64,000 nt of DNA, from assembly GCF_900129455.1 (NCBI RefSeq), contig NZ_FQVU01000007.1, positions 118,987-182,986 of the forward strand, given 5' to 3'. This document shows, in pieces, positions 29,240 through 36,897 of this stretch (position 1 is the stretch's first letter; each line of letters starts with the position of its first letter). A program made the translations under genes and the position numbers. Origin of the DNA: Jatrophihabitans endophyticus. GTDB taxonomy: Bacteria > Actinomycetota > Actinomycetes > Mycobacteriales > Jatrophihabitantaceae. Under the pieces are notes generated by a model. The model saw only the letters and a program-made list of their open reading frames with translations, was not told where the DNA came from and searched no databases.

Positions 29240-30244
29240 GTGCGGGTACTCGTCACCGGAGGAGCCGGCTACATCGGCAGCGTCGTCGCGGCGCGGCTGA
29301 TCGCCGACGGGCACGAGGTCGTCGTCGTGGACGACCTGTCCACCGGCCACGCCGACGCGGTGCCCCCGGGTGCGGTGTTCCACGAGATGTCGGTCGCGGC
29401 CCTGGACCCGGTGCTCGGCGACTGGGACATCGAGGCCGTCGTCCACTTCGCCGCGAAATCGCTGGTGGGGGAGTCGACGACGCTGCCGTCGGCGTACTGG
29501 CGCAACAACGTCGTCGGCACGATCGCGCTGCTGGACTCGATGCGCGCCCACGGCGTCGGGCGCATCGTGTTCTCCTCGTCCGCGGCGACCTACGGGCAGC
29601 AGGGCGACGAACCGATCCGCGAGGACGCGCCCGCCCGCCCGAGCAGCCCGTACGGCGCGACGAAACTGGCGATCGACCTCGCCCTCACCGACTACGCCCG
29701 GGCGTACGGCCTGGCCGCCACGAGCCTGCGCTACTTCAACGTCGCCGGCGCCTTCGAGACCAGCGACGCCGGGTTCTACGGTGAGCGGCACGACACCGAG
29801 ACCCACCTGATCCCGAACGCGCTCGCGGCCGTCGCCGGGTCGGGCGGTTCGCTGAAGCTGTTCGGCACCGACTACCCGACCCCCGACGGCACGTGCGTGC
29901 GGGACTACATCCACGTCATCGACCTGGCCGACGCGCACGTGCGCGCGCTGTCGGCCGGGGAGCCCGGCGAGCACCACGTCGTCAACCTCGGCAGCGGGTC
30001 GGGCAGCTCCGTGCGCGAGGTGCTCGACGCCGTCGAGCGGGTGACGGGGACGCCGGTCCCGGTCGAGGAGGGCCCCCGTCGCGCCGGGGACCCGCCGGTG
30101 CTCGTCGCCTCGAACCAGAAGGCGGCGGACCTGCTCGGCTGGCACCCGGTCCTGGACCTCACCACGATGGTCGACGACGCCTGGCGCTTCCGCAACGACC
30201 GGGCCGGCGAGCCGGCCGAGGACGGCTCGGACGACCTGTCCTGA
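29240..30244 (+). CDS. galE: UDP-glucose 4-epimerase
   Basis: Interconverts UDP-Glc and UDP-Gal to supply sugar donors. The 334-residue SDR protein has [37 protein letters not shown], catalytic YGATKLA and [12 protein letters not shown] at 29240 with AAGGGG upstream. It stands at the left edge of the exopolysaccharide island, 511 bp before the initiating transferase, and probably feeds it. Confidence 0.95.
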   Translation: MRVLVTGGAGYIGSVVAARLIADGHEVVVVDDLSTGHADAVPPGAVFHEMSVAALDPVLGDWDIEAVVHFAAKSLVGESTTLPSAYWRNNVVGTIALLDSMRAHGVGRIVFSSSAATYGQQGDEPIREDAPARPSSPYGATKLAIDLALTDYARAYGLAATSLRYFNVAGAFETSDAGFYGERHDTETHLIPNALAAVAGSGGSLKLFGTDYPTPDGTCVRDYIHVIDLADAHVRALSAGEPGEHHVVNLGSGSGSSVREVLDAVERVTGTPVPVEEGPRRAGDPPVLVASNQKAADLLGWHPVLDLTTMVDDAWRFRNDRAGEPAEDGSDDLS

Positions 30245-30332
30245 GGGCGCAGGATGGCCTTCGCGCGACGGACTGTCGCAGGCGGGTCTGGAGTAGCGTC
30301 AGCGGGACTGGTCTAATAGCGACGCAGTTCAG

Positions 30333-30346
30333 GAATCGGGGGATTC
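30333..30346. promoter_or_regulatory. Upstream copy of palindrome GAATC-GGGG-GATTC
   Basis: Identical to the copy that holds the Shine-Dalgarno sequence at 30742-30755, but with no start codon after it. A perfect 8-bp hairpin (TCCCGCGC/GCGCGGGA) begins 6 bp downstream. Confidence 0.6.
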
Positions 30347-30571
30347 TCGCCTCCCGCGCCTCGCGCGGGAAAGCTTCGGTCTGCGCGCGGCGTTTCGGGC
30401 GTCATGGCAGCGTGCGGACCGGCACGAGGGAGCGGCGTTGCACCAGACGTGCGCTCCCGGCAGCGCCCTGTGGGGCGGCCCCGAATGGCGGCGCGGGGCG
30501 GACTGTCACACCGTTCCCCCCGGCGTGGAGTGGCTCCGCGTCGCCAGCCCGAACTTAGCACGTTCTTCACG

Positions 30572-30584
30572 TGACACGGTGTCA
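30572..30584. promoter_or_regulatory. Palindrome TGACACGGTGTCA, candidate operator
   Basis: A perfect 6+1+6 palindrome in the leader region, about 100 bp upstream of the suspected -10 element. Confidence 0.4.
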
Positions 30585-30741
30585 AAGTGTCTGCCGCCCG
30601 ATTTGTCGGGCCGTTGGTCCCTGTTCTCGGCGTGTCGTCACCCAATAGTCGCGTCACGTTTGGCTTAGCCGCCAAACCCCGATATAACAGAAGCGACGCC
30701 GTGACGTACGCGAGCTGGGGGGCTCGCGGCACCGGGGTCAC

Positions 30742-30755
30742 GAATCGGGGGATTC
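30742..30755 (+). promoter_or_regulatory. Palindromic ribosome binding site directly before the ATG
   Basis: GAATC-GGGG-GATTC abuts the ATG at 30756. The GGGGGA Shine-Dalgarno sequence lies in the loop and 3' arm of a potential 5-bp hairpin. Confidence 0.55.
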
Positions 30756-32372
30756 ATGTCTTTGGGTGACCTCACGGTCACCGACGGGGGATTGCGCACG
30801 CTTCTCGGCCGCAGGCCGCGGGCTGCGCACGCGCCGTCGGTCGGGACCGATGACCGCAGCACAGACCACGGGCGCGCGCTCACCGTCGTGAGCGAGGACG
30901 TCACGTCCATCTCGACCGGCGACTGGTCGGCGACCCGCGCCGAACGCACGGCGAGCGCGTCGACCGGCTGGCGCCGGAACTACCAGCTGACCCTGCTCGG
31001 CCTCGACTTCGGCGCCGCGGCCGTCGCGATCCTGCTCGCCTGGGTCATGCGCTTCCCCGGCTTCGGCGCGCTGGACACCACCAACCTGCTCTTCGCCGGC
31101 GCCCTGCCCTTCGCGTGGGTCGCGGCGGTCGGCCTGAACGGGGCGTACGAGGGTCGCTTCGTCGGGGTCGGCAGCGCCGAGTTCGATCGCGTCTTCCGCG
31201 CCTTCCTGTACCTGTCCGTGCTCTCGGGCCTGGTGCTCTACACCTTCCAGATGCCGGTCGCCCGCGGTCTCGCGCTGCCTGCGTTCGGCCTTGCCCTCGT
31301 CCTCGACGTCACCGCGCGGTACTCGGCGCGCAAGGTGCTGCACCGCCGGCGGCGCCACGGCGCGTCGATGATCGACGTCGTCGCCGTGGGCGGCCTGGGT
31401 TCGCTCGCCTCGTTCGCCACGATGCTGCGCCGCGACGAGCACGCCGGGATGCGTGTCGTCGGCGCGTGCCTGTCGTCGACGGGCGAGGGCGACGACGCCT
31501 CGCAGCAGGAGCTGCGGACCCTCGGCATCCCCGTCCTGGGTGACGTGGACTCGATCCTCGACGCCGTCCGCGCGAGCGGGGCGCACTCCGTCGCCGTGCT
31601 CTCCGGTGACGTCAGCCCGGAGAAGCTGCGGTGGATCTCGTGGCAGCTCGAGGGCTCGGACATCGACCTGGTCGTGTCGCCGGGCCTGGCCGACTTCGGT
31701 GGGGGCCGGCTGCACATCCAGCCCGTCGCCGGCCTGCCGCTGCTGCACATCGAGAAGCCGAAGTTCGGCGGCATCGGCCGGGCGATGAAGGGTGGTTTCG
31801 ACCGCCTGGTCGCCGCGACCGCGTTGCTGCTGCTCGCCCCCGTGCTCGTCGGCGTCGGCCTCGCGGTCCGGTTGACCAGCCGCGGCCCGGCGCTGTTCCG
31901 CCAGACCCGGGTGGGCCGCGACGGCCGCGAGTTCACGATGTTCAAGTTCCGCTCGATGGTCGTCGACGCCGAGGTCCACCGCGACGACCTGCTCGAGTCG
32001 AACGAGTCCGACGGGCTGCTGTTCAAGATCCGCGCCGATCCGCGCGTCACCCGGGTGGGGCGGGTCCTGCGTCGCTTCTCGCTGGACGAGCTGCCCCAGC
32101 TGATCAACGTGCTCACCGGTTCCATGTCGCTCGTCGGCCCGCGGCCGCCGCTGCCGGTCGAGGTCGCGGCCTACGGCGACCACGTCAAGCGCCGCCTGCT
32201 CGTCAAGCCCGGTCTCACCGGTCTCTGGCAGGTCAGTGGTCGCAGCGACCTCTCGTGGGACGAGTCGGTCCGGCTCGACCTGCGCTACGTCGAGGACTGG
32301 TCGCTGTCGCTGGACATGATCGTGCTCTGGAAGACCGCCCGGGCGGTCCTGAAGGCGGACGGGGCGTACTGA
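30756..32372 (+). CDS. Polyprenyl-phosphate sugar phosphotransferase (initiating enzyme of exopolysaccharide)
   Basis: Transfers a sugar-1-phosphate onto undecaprenyl phosphate to start repeat-unit assembly at the membrane. The 538-residue protein has several N-terminal membrane helices (about 70-170), a Rossmann-like middle domain (IDVVAVGGLGSLASFATMLR ...), and a C-terminal transferase domain. That domain has a membrane hairpin (LVAATALLLLAPVLVGVGLA), FRQTRVGRDGREFTMFKFRS, DELPQLINVLTGSMSLVGPR and KPGLTGLWQVSGRS. Size and order match the WbaP/WcaJ-type family. Its stop overlaps the next ATG (TGATG). Confidence 0.95.
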   Translation: MSLGDLTVTDGGLRTLLGRRPRAAHAPSVGTDDRSTDHGRALTVVSEDVTSISTGDWSATRAERTASASTGWRRNYQLTLLGLDFGAAAVAILLAWVMRFPGFGALDTTNLLFAGALPFAWVAAVGLNGAYEGRFVGVGSAEFDRVFRAFLYLSVLSGLVLYTFQMPVARGLALPAFGLALVLDVTARYSARKVLHRRRRHGASMIDVVAVGGLGSLASFATMLRRDEHAGMRVVGACLSSTGEGDDASQQELRTLGIPVLGDVDSILDAVRASGAHSVAVLSGDVSPEKLRWISWQLEGSDIDLVVSPGLADFGGGRLHIQPVAGLPLLHIEKPKFGGIGRAMKGGFDRLVAATALLLLAPVLVGVGLAVRLTSRGPALFRQTRVGRDGREFTMFKFRSMVVDAEVHRDDLLESNESDGLLFKIRADPRVTRVGRVLRRFSLDELPQLINVLTGSMSLVGPRPPLPVEVAAYGDHVKRRLLVKPGLTGLWQVSGRSDLSWDESVRLDLRYVEDWSLSLDMIVLWKTARAVLKADGAY

Positions 32373-32842
32373 TGTCGTTTCTGCAGCCGGCCGCCGAGGG
32401 CGGCGACGGACGGGTCGGGCGGGTCGGTTACGTCCCCGGCGTGTTCGACATGTTCCACGTCGGCCACCTGAACGTCCTGAAGAACGCGCGACTGGCGTGC
32501 GATCACCTCATCGCGGGCGTGGTCTCCGACGAGCTGTCGTTGCGCAACAAGAACAAGACGCCGATCGTGCCGCTCGTCGAGCGGCTGGAGATCGTCAGGA
32601 GCATCCGCTACGTCGACGAGGTCGTCGAGGAGGACGTGCCGGAGAAGCTCGACATGTGGCGGCGGCTGCGCTTCGACGTGATCATCAAGGGCGACGACTG
32701 GCGCGGCACCGCGAAGGGGAACAAGCTCGAAGCCGACTTCGCGTCGGTCGGGGTCGAGGTCGTGTACCTGCCCTACACGCTGCAGACGTCGAGCACGATG
32801 CTGCGTCAGGCGCTTGACAGCCGCCTCCGCAACGATGCTTGA
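32372..32842 (+). CDS. Glycerol-3-phosphate cytidylyltransferase-type enzyme
   Basis: A small nucleotidyltransferase that joins CTP with an alcohol phosphate, most likely glycerol-3-phosphate, to a CDP-alcohol. The 156-residue protein has the HxGH signature in YVPGVFDMFHVGHLNVLKNA and the C-terminal TSSTMLR (an equivalent of the ISTT/S-R motif). It resembles TagD of teichoic acid synthesis. Translation is coupled on both sides: start inside the previous stop, and 8 bp overlap with the next gene, a CDP-alcohol phosphotransferase, which is the natural consumer of its product. Confidence 0.9.
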   Translation: MSFLQPAAEGGDGRVGRVGYVPGVFDMFHVGHLNVLKNARLACDHLIAGVVSDELSLRNKNKTPIVPLVERLEIVRSIRYVDEVVEEDVPEKLDMWRRLRFDVIIKGDDWRGTAKGNKLEADFASVGVEVVYLPYTLQTSSTMLRQALDSRLRNDA

Positions 32843-33608
32843 TCTGCGTGTGGCCGAACCGGTAACCCGTCACCGCGACGTCGTCGCTTCGCTGCGGCGG
32901 GTGGGCAAGAGCAGTGAGGGCGTCCCGGGCTACTCGCGATGGGTCAACCGCAGCCTCGGCCGGCATCTCGCCGCCCTGGCGTTCCGGGTGGGGCTGACGC
33001 CGAATCAGGTCACGGTGCTGAGCGGCGTGTGCACGCTGAGCGCGATCGCGGGCATCGCCACCGTGCGCCCCACCGCGGTGTCCGGTGTGGTGGTCGCGGT
33101 CGTGCTGCTCCTCGGTTACGCACTGGACTCGGCCGACGGCCAGCTCGCCCGGCTGCGCGGCGGGGGCAGCCCGGCCGGCGAGTGGACCGACCATGTCGTC
33201 GACGCGCTCAAGAACGCGACGATCCACCTCGCGGTCGCCGTGTGCTGGTTCCGGTTCTACGACCTCGACCACCCGGGCTACCTGCTGATCCCCCTCGGGT
33301 TCTCCGCGGTCGCGACGACGTTCTTCATGGGCCTCGTGCTGGCCGACCTGCTCCGGCGCATCAACTTCCAACGCCAGGGCATCGTCGGGTCGGCGGTACC
33401 GAACATGAATCCGGACCAGCACGCCCCCTTCCTGCGGTCGATCGTCGTGCTGCCCAACGACTACGGCGTGTTCTGCCTGGCCATGACGGTGCTGGCGAGC
33501 CACCTGGTGTTCGGCGTCGTCTACTCCCTGCTCTTCGCAGCGAACGCCGTCTTCCTCGTCGTCGGCGCTTACCGCTGGTTCCACGAGATGCGCGCCCTGT
33601 CGGCGTGA
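32835..33608 (+). CDS. CDP-alcohol phosphatidyltransferase family membrane protein
   Basis: A 257-residue polytopic membrane enzyme that moves a phospho-alcohol from a CDP-alcohol to an acceptor. The full CDP-OH-P motif is present: DSADGQLARLRGGG then GEWTDHVVD (D-x2-DG-x2-AR-x8-G-x3-D-x3-D) near residues 97-122. Hydrophobic helices follow. The ATG at 32835 overlaps the cytidylyltransferase by 8 bp. The acceptor could be a lipid or the growing polysaccharide; the context favours polymer decoration or a dedicated lipid anchor. Confidence 0.9.
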   Translation: MLDLRVAEPVTRHRDVVASLRRVGKSSEGVPGYSRWVNRSLGRHLAALAFRVGLTPNQVTVLSGVCTLSAIAGIATVRPTAVSGVVVAVVLLLGYALDSADGQLARLRGGGSPAGEWTDHVVDALKNATIHLAVAVCWFRFYDLDHPGYLLIPLGFSAVATTFFMGLVLADLLRRINFQRQGIVGSAVPNMNPDQHAPFLRSIVVLPNDYGVFCLAMTVLASHLVFGVVYSLLFAANAVFLVVGAYRWFHEMRALSA

Positions 33609-33730
33609 CCGTGCTGGTCAACAACTTAACTTTGAGCTAACATCGAGCCTCGGGATGAGCCGTCCTGACCGTGCCGATTCACGGGGCCGGCATTCCGCCG
33701 GCGGCGAGGCCGCCGGCGTCCACAAGTCGA

Positions 33731-33742
33731 GTTCGGGGGAAC
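33731..33742 (+). promoter_or_regulatory. Palindromic ribosome binding site GTTC-GGGG-GAAC
   Basis: The Shine-Dalgarno GGGGGA lies in a 4-bp inverted repeat around GGGG, 3 nt before the ATG at 33746. Same design as at 30742, 53588 and 54674. Confidence 0.5.
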
Positions 33743-33745
33743 AAG

Positions 33746-34738
33746 ATGGTCGATCGTGTTGACGTGCTGGTGACCGGCGCGGGCGGGTTCATCGGAGGTC
33801 ACCTGACCGCGGATCTGCTGCGTCAGGGCTACTCGGTCCGGGCGGTCGACAAGAAGCCGCTCGACGAGTGGTCGCAGATCGCACCCGCGGCCGATTCCCG
33901 CGTGCTGGACGTCTCGCTGCTCGAGCACGCGCGGGAGGCCGTGGCCGGTTCGACGACGGTGTACAACCTGGCCGCGGACATGGGCGGCATGGGGTTCATC
34001 GAGCGCCACAAGGCCGAGTGCATGCTGTCGGTGCTCATCAGCACGCACGTGCTGATGGCCGCGCACGAGTTCGACGTCGAGCGCTACTTCTACTCGTCGT
34101 CGGCCTGCGTCTACGCCGCCGGGCACCAGACGTCGCCCGACGTCGTGCCGCTGCGCGAGGAGGACGCCTACCCCGCCGACGCCGAGGACGGCTACGGCTG
34201 GGAGAAGCTGTTCAGCGAGCGCATGTGCCGGCACTACCTCGAGGACTTCGGTGTCGAGACCCGGGTCGCCCGCTTCCACAACGTGTACGGCCCGATCGGC
34301 ACGTGGACCGGCGGCCGTGAGAAGGCGCCGGCGGCGATCTGCCGCAAGGTCGCGACGGCCGTGCTGACCGGTGACCACTCCATCGACATCTGGGGCGACG
34401 GCAACCAGACGCGCAGCTTCATGTACATCGACGACTGCGTCGCGGGGAGCCAGTTGATCCTGCGAGGCGACGACCCGCGTCCGGTCAACCTCGGCAGCGC
34501 CGAGCTGGTCTCCATCAACGGTCTCGTCGACATCGTCGAGAAGATCGCCGGCGTCGAGCTCGAGCGCCGCTACGACCTGTCCGCGCCGCAGGGCGTCCGG
34601 GGCCGCAGCAGCGACAACACCGAGATCGTCGCCCGCTACGGCTGGGAGCCCTCGATCACGCTGCTCGACGGCATGACGCGCACGTACGAGTGGGTGCACG
34701 AGCAGGTGACGCGGAGCATGCAGACCGCGGGTGTCTGA
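33746..34738 (+). CDS. GDP-mannose 3,5-epimerase-like NAD-dependent epimerase
   Basis: A 330-residue extended SDR protein. NAD motif VTGAGGFIGGHL at the N-terminus; then NLAADMGGMGFIERHKAECM, FYSSSACVYA, YGWEKLFSERMCRHY (catalytic Tyr-x3-Lys), RFHNVYGPIGTWTGGREKAP and RSFMYIDDC. These segments are distinctive of plant-type GDP-mannose 3,5-epimerase rather than of GalE or RmlB. It would give GDP-L-galactose or GDP-L-gulose as donor. ATG 33746 is 4 nt after GTTCGGGGGAAC, a palindromic RBS (33731-33742). It overlaps the next gene by 8 bp. Confidence 0.85.
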   Translation: MVDRVDVLVTGAGGFIGGHLTADLLRQGYSVRAVDKKPLDEWSQIAPAADSRVLDVSLLEHAREAVAGSTTVYNLAADMGGMGFIERHKAECMLSVLISTHVLMAAHEFDVERYFYSSSACVYAAGHQTSPDVVPLREEDAYPADAEDGYGWEKLFSERMCRHYLEDFGVETRVARFHNVYGPIGTWTGGREKAPAAICRKVATAVLTGDHSIDIWGDGNQTRSFMYIDDCVAGSQLILRGDDPRPVNLGSAELVSINGLVDIVEKIAGVELERRYDLSAPQGVRGRSSDNTEIVARYGWEPSITLLDGMTRTYEWVHEQVTRSMQTAGV

Positions 34739-35540
34739 GCGCCTCGTGACCGATCAGGATTGCGACGGCGCGCGGTCGACGCTCGCGCGGTTCGAGGTGC
34801 TGGGCGTGGAGGTGACAGCCGCCTCCATGTCCAGCGCCACCGAGCAGATCTTCGCGTGGGTCGACGCGGGACGGCGTGCCTACGTGTGCGTGTCGGACAC
34901 CAACGGGCTCGTCAACGCCGCCGCGGATCCCGAGCTGCTCTCGGTCTACAACGGCTCGGGGATGACACTGCCCGACGGCATGCCCCTCGTGTGGGCCGGC
35001 AAGCGTGCCGGGTTCTCGGACATGACCCGGGTGTGCGGCCCGGACCTGCTGCCCGAGACGCTGCGGCAGGCCGTCGACCGGGGACACGACTCCTTCTTCT
35101 ACGGTGGCGCGCCCGGCGTCGCCGAGGAGATGGTCCAGCGGCTGCGCGCGGACATTCCGGGGCTACGGGTCGCCGGCACGGCCTCGCCGCCGTACCGGCC
35201 GATGACGCCCGACGAGGTCGCGGCCGACATCGCGGCCATCAACGAATCGGGCGCCGCGCTCGTCTGGGTGGGTCTCGGCGCGCCCAAGCAGGAGAAGTGG
35301 ATGGCCGACCACATCCACCTCTTCGACCGCGCCGTGGTGATCGGGGTCGGCGCTGCGTTCGACATGCATGCCGGCCGCGTCCGGCGGGCTCCGCTGTGGG
35401 CTCAGCGGCACGGCGTCGAGTGGCTGTTTCGGCTGGCACAGGAGCCGCGCCGGCTCTGGCGGCGTTACGCACGCGCGGTGCCGACCTTCGTGTGGGGTGC
35501 GCTCCGCCAGCGGCCGCGCGCGGTCGCGTCGCGGCCCTAG
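34731..35540 (+). CDS. WecG/TagA/CpsF-family glycosyltransferase
   Basis: A GT26 enzyme that adds an (often N-acetylmannosaminuronic or N-acetylmannosamine-type) sugar to a lipid-linked acceptor. The 269-residue protein has YVCVSDTNGLVNAAADPELL, LPDGMPLVWAGK, FFYGGAPGVAEEM and the signature LVWVGLGAPKQEKWMADH, then VVIGVGAAFDMHAG and RRAPLWAQRHGVEWLFRL. The GTG at 34731 overlaps the epimerase stop by 8 bp. With the TagD-like enzyme upstream, this recalls the start of teichoic-acid-type linkage units. Confidence 0.93.
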   Translation: MSERLVTDQDCDGARSTLARFEVLGVEVTAASMSSATEQIFAWVDAGRRAYVCVSDTNGLVNAAADPELLSVYNGSGMTLPDGMPLVWAGKRAGFSDMTRVCGPDLLPETLRQAVDRGHDSFFYGGAPGVAEEMVQRLRADIPGLRVAGTASPPYRPMTPDEVAADIAAINESGAALVWVGLGAPKQEKWMADHIHLFDRAVVIGVGAAFDMHAGRVRRAPLWAQRHGVEWLFRLAQEPRRLWRRYARAVPTFVWGALRQRPRAVASRP

Positions 35541-35588
35541 AGTGGGATCGCCCCACAACGTCGGTCGAGAGTCGGACGAAGGAATCGC

Positions 35589-36893
35589 ATGAGCACGACG
35601 GCGGTGCAGTCCGCCCGAGCCGTCGCCAAACGCCTTGGCTGGGGACTGGCCGACCAAGCCCTGAGCAGCCTGTCGAACTTCGGCGTCGGCATCATGGTGG
35701 CGCGGGTCGTGTCACCACGCGAGTTCGGCGTCTTCGCCGTGGCCTTCTCCATCTACTCGGTCATGGTGGGCGTCGTTCGCGCCATCGGCACCGACGCGTT
35801 GGTCGTCCGCTTCTCCGCCGCGGACAGCGACGCCACGCGTGACGCCTCCCGGCGGGCCGGTGGCACGGCGTTGTGGACCGGCGCCGCGGTCGGCGGTGTG
35901 CTCGTCCTCGTCGGCGTCGTCATCGGCGGCGACTTCCGTTGGTTGCTCATCGCGCTCGGCGCGACGATGCCCGGTCTGCTGCTGCAGGAAGCCTGGCGCA
36001 ACATCTTCTTCGCGAGTGCCGAGGGTCGCAAGTCCTTCGTCAACGACGCCGTGTGGACCGTCCTGCTCGTGCCGGCCTTCGTCATCGCGAACGAGGTGAG
36101 CGACGCGTCGGCGAGTTCGCTCACCTTCGCCTGGGGCCTCTCGGCGTGCGTCGCCGCGTGCTTCGGCGCGGTCCAGGCGCGGTTGCTGCCCGACCCGCGG
36201 CTGGCACTGGCCTGGCTGCGGGAGAACCGAACCCTGTGGCCGCGCTTCCTCGCCGAGACCGTGCTGTTCACCGGGACGCAGCAGGTCTACCTCTTCGCGA
36301 TCGGCCTGGTCTCCGGCCTCGTCGCCGTCGGGCAGCTCAAACTCGTGCAGATCGCGCTCGGCCCGGTGAACGTCGTGTCCCAGGGCATCGGCCTGGTGGC
36401 GGTTCCGGAGGCGGTGCGGGCGATGCACCGGGGGCTGCGCAGGCTGGACGCCGTCGCCGTGGCGATCTCGGTCCTCGTCGGCGGCGGTGCGCTGGCATGG
36501 GGGTTGATCCTCGGTCTCGCCCCGGCCGCCGTCACCTCGGGGCTGGTCGGCACGTCCTGGCTTGCCGCGTCGTCGTTGCTCCTGCCGCTGTCGCTCTATC
36601 AGATAGCCAACGGCTTGAACACCGGCGCGTTCGTCGGGCTGCGCGCGTTCAAGGCAGCTCGTCGCAGCCTTGCCGTCCGCGTCTTCGCCTCGTTGGCCCA
36701 GCTGGCGGGCGCACTCGTCGGTGTGGCCGTGGACGGGGCCCGCGGGGCGGCCTACGGCCTGTTCGCCGCCTCGGTCGTCTACCTGTCCGTCTGGTGGTCC
36801 GGTTACCTGACGGAGCGCTCCCGCTTCGGCGCGAACGAGGGCTCCGACGCCCCGGCCCGGCGCCACAGCGCCGATGCGTCGTCCGTGACGTAG
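35589..36893 (+). CDS. Wzx-type polysaccharide flippase (MATE/MOP superfamily)
   Basis: A 434-residue polytopic membrane protein that should flip the lipid-linked repeat unit across the membrane. It starts with the family's N-terminal layout (GWGLADQALSSLSNFGVGIM then VARVVSPREFGVFAVAFS) and has about 12 hydrophobic segments. ATG at 35589 has GACGAAGGA upstream. It lies between the WecG-type transferase and the Wzz-like gene, as in Wzx/Wzy-dependent pathways. Confidence 0.9.
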   Translation: MSTTAVQSARAVAKRLGWGLADQALSSLSNFGVGIMVARVVSPREFGVFAVAFSIYSVMVGVVRAIGTDALVVRFSAADSDATRDASRRAGGTALWTGAAVGGVLVLVGVVIGGDFRWLLIALGATMPGLLLQEAWRNIFFASAEGRKSFVNDAVWTVLLVPAFVIANEVSDASASSLTFAWGLSACVAACFGAVQARLLPDPRLALAWLRENRTLWPRFLAETVLFTGTQQVYLFAIGLVSGLVAVGQLKLVQIALGPVNVVSQGIGLVAVPEAVRAMHRGLRRLDAVAVAISVLVGGGALAWGLILGLAPAAVTSGLVGTSWLAASSLLLPLSLYQIANGLNTGAFVGLRAFKAARRSLAVRVFASLAQLAGALVGVAVDGARGAAYGLFAASVVYLSVWWSGYLTERSRFGANEGSDAPARRHSADASSVT

Positions 36894-36897
36894 CATC

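Larger units (their letters stand above)
30245..30755. other. 511-bp leader/intergenic region before the exopolysaccharide genes
   Basis: No gene is seen. It holds two copies of the 14-bp palindrome GAATCGGGGGATTC (30333-30346 and 30742-30755), a perfect 8-bp hairpin (30352-30359 with 30363-30370), the palindrome TGACACGGTGTCA at 30572-30584, and a possible -10 element TATAAC inside GATATAACAG near 30680. The length and number of elements suggest heavy regulation of the downstream cluster. Confidence 0.6.

Noticed and set aside
30245..30755. Cyclic di-AMP (ydaO-type) or cyclic di-GMP riboswitch
   Set aside because: The GGGGGA-containing elements tempted me, but I could not find the other conserved helices of either class.
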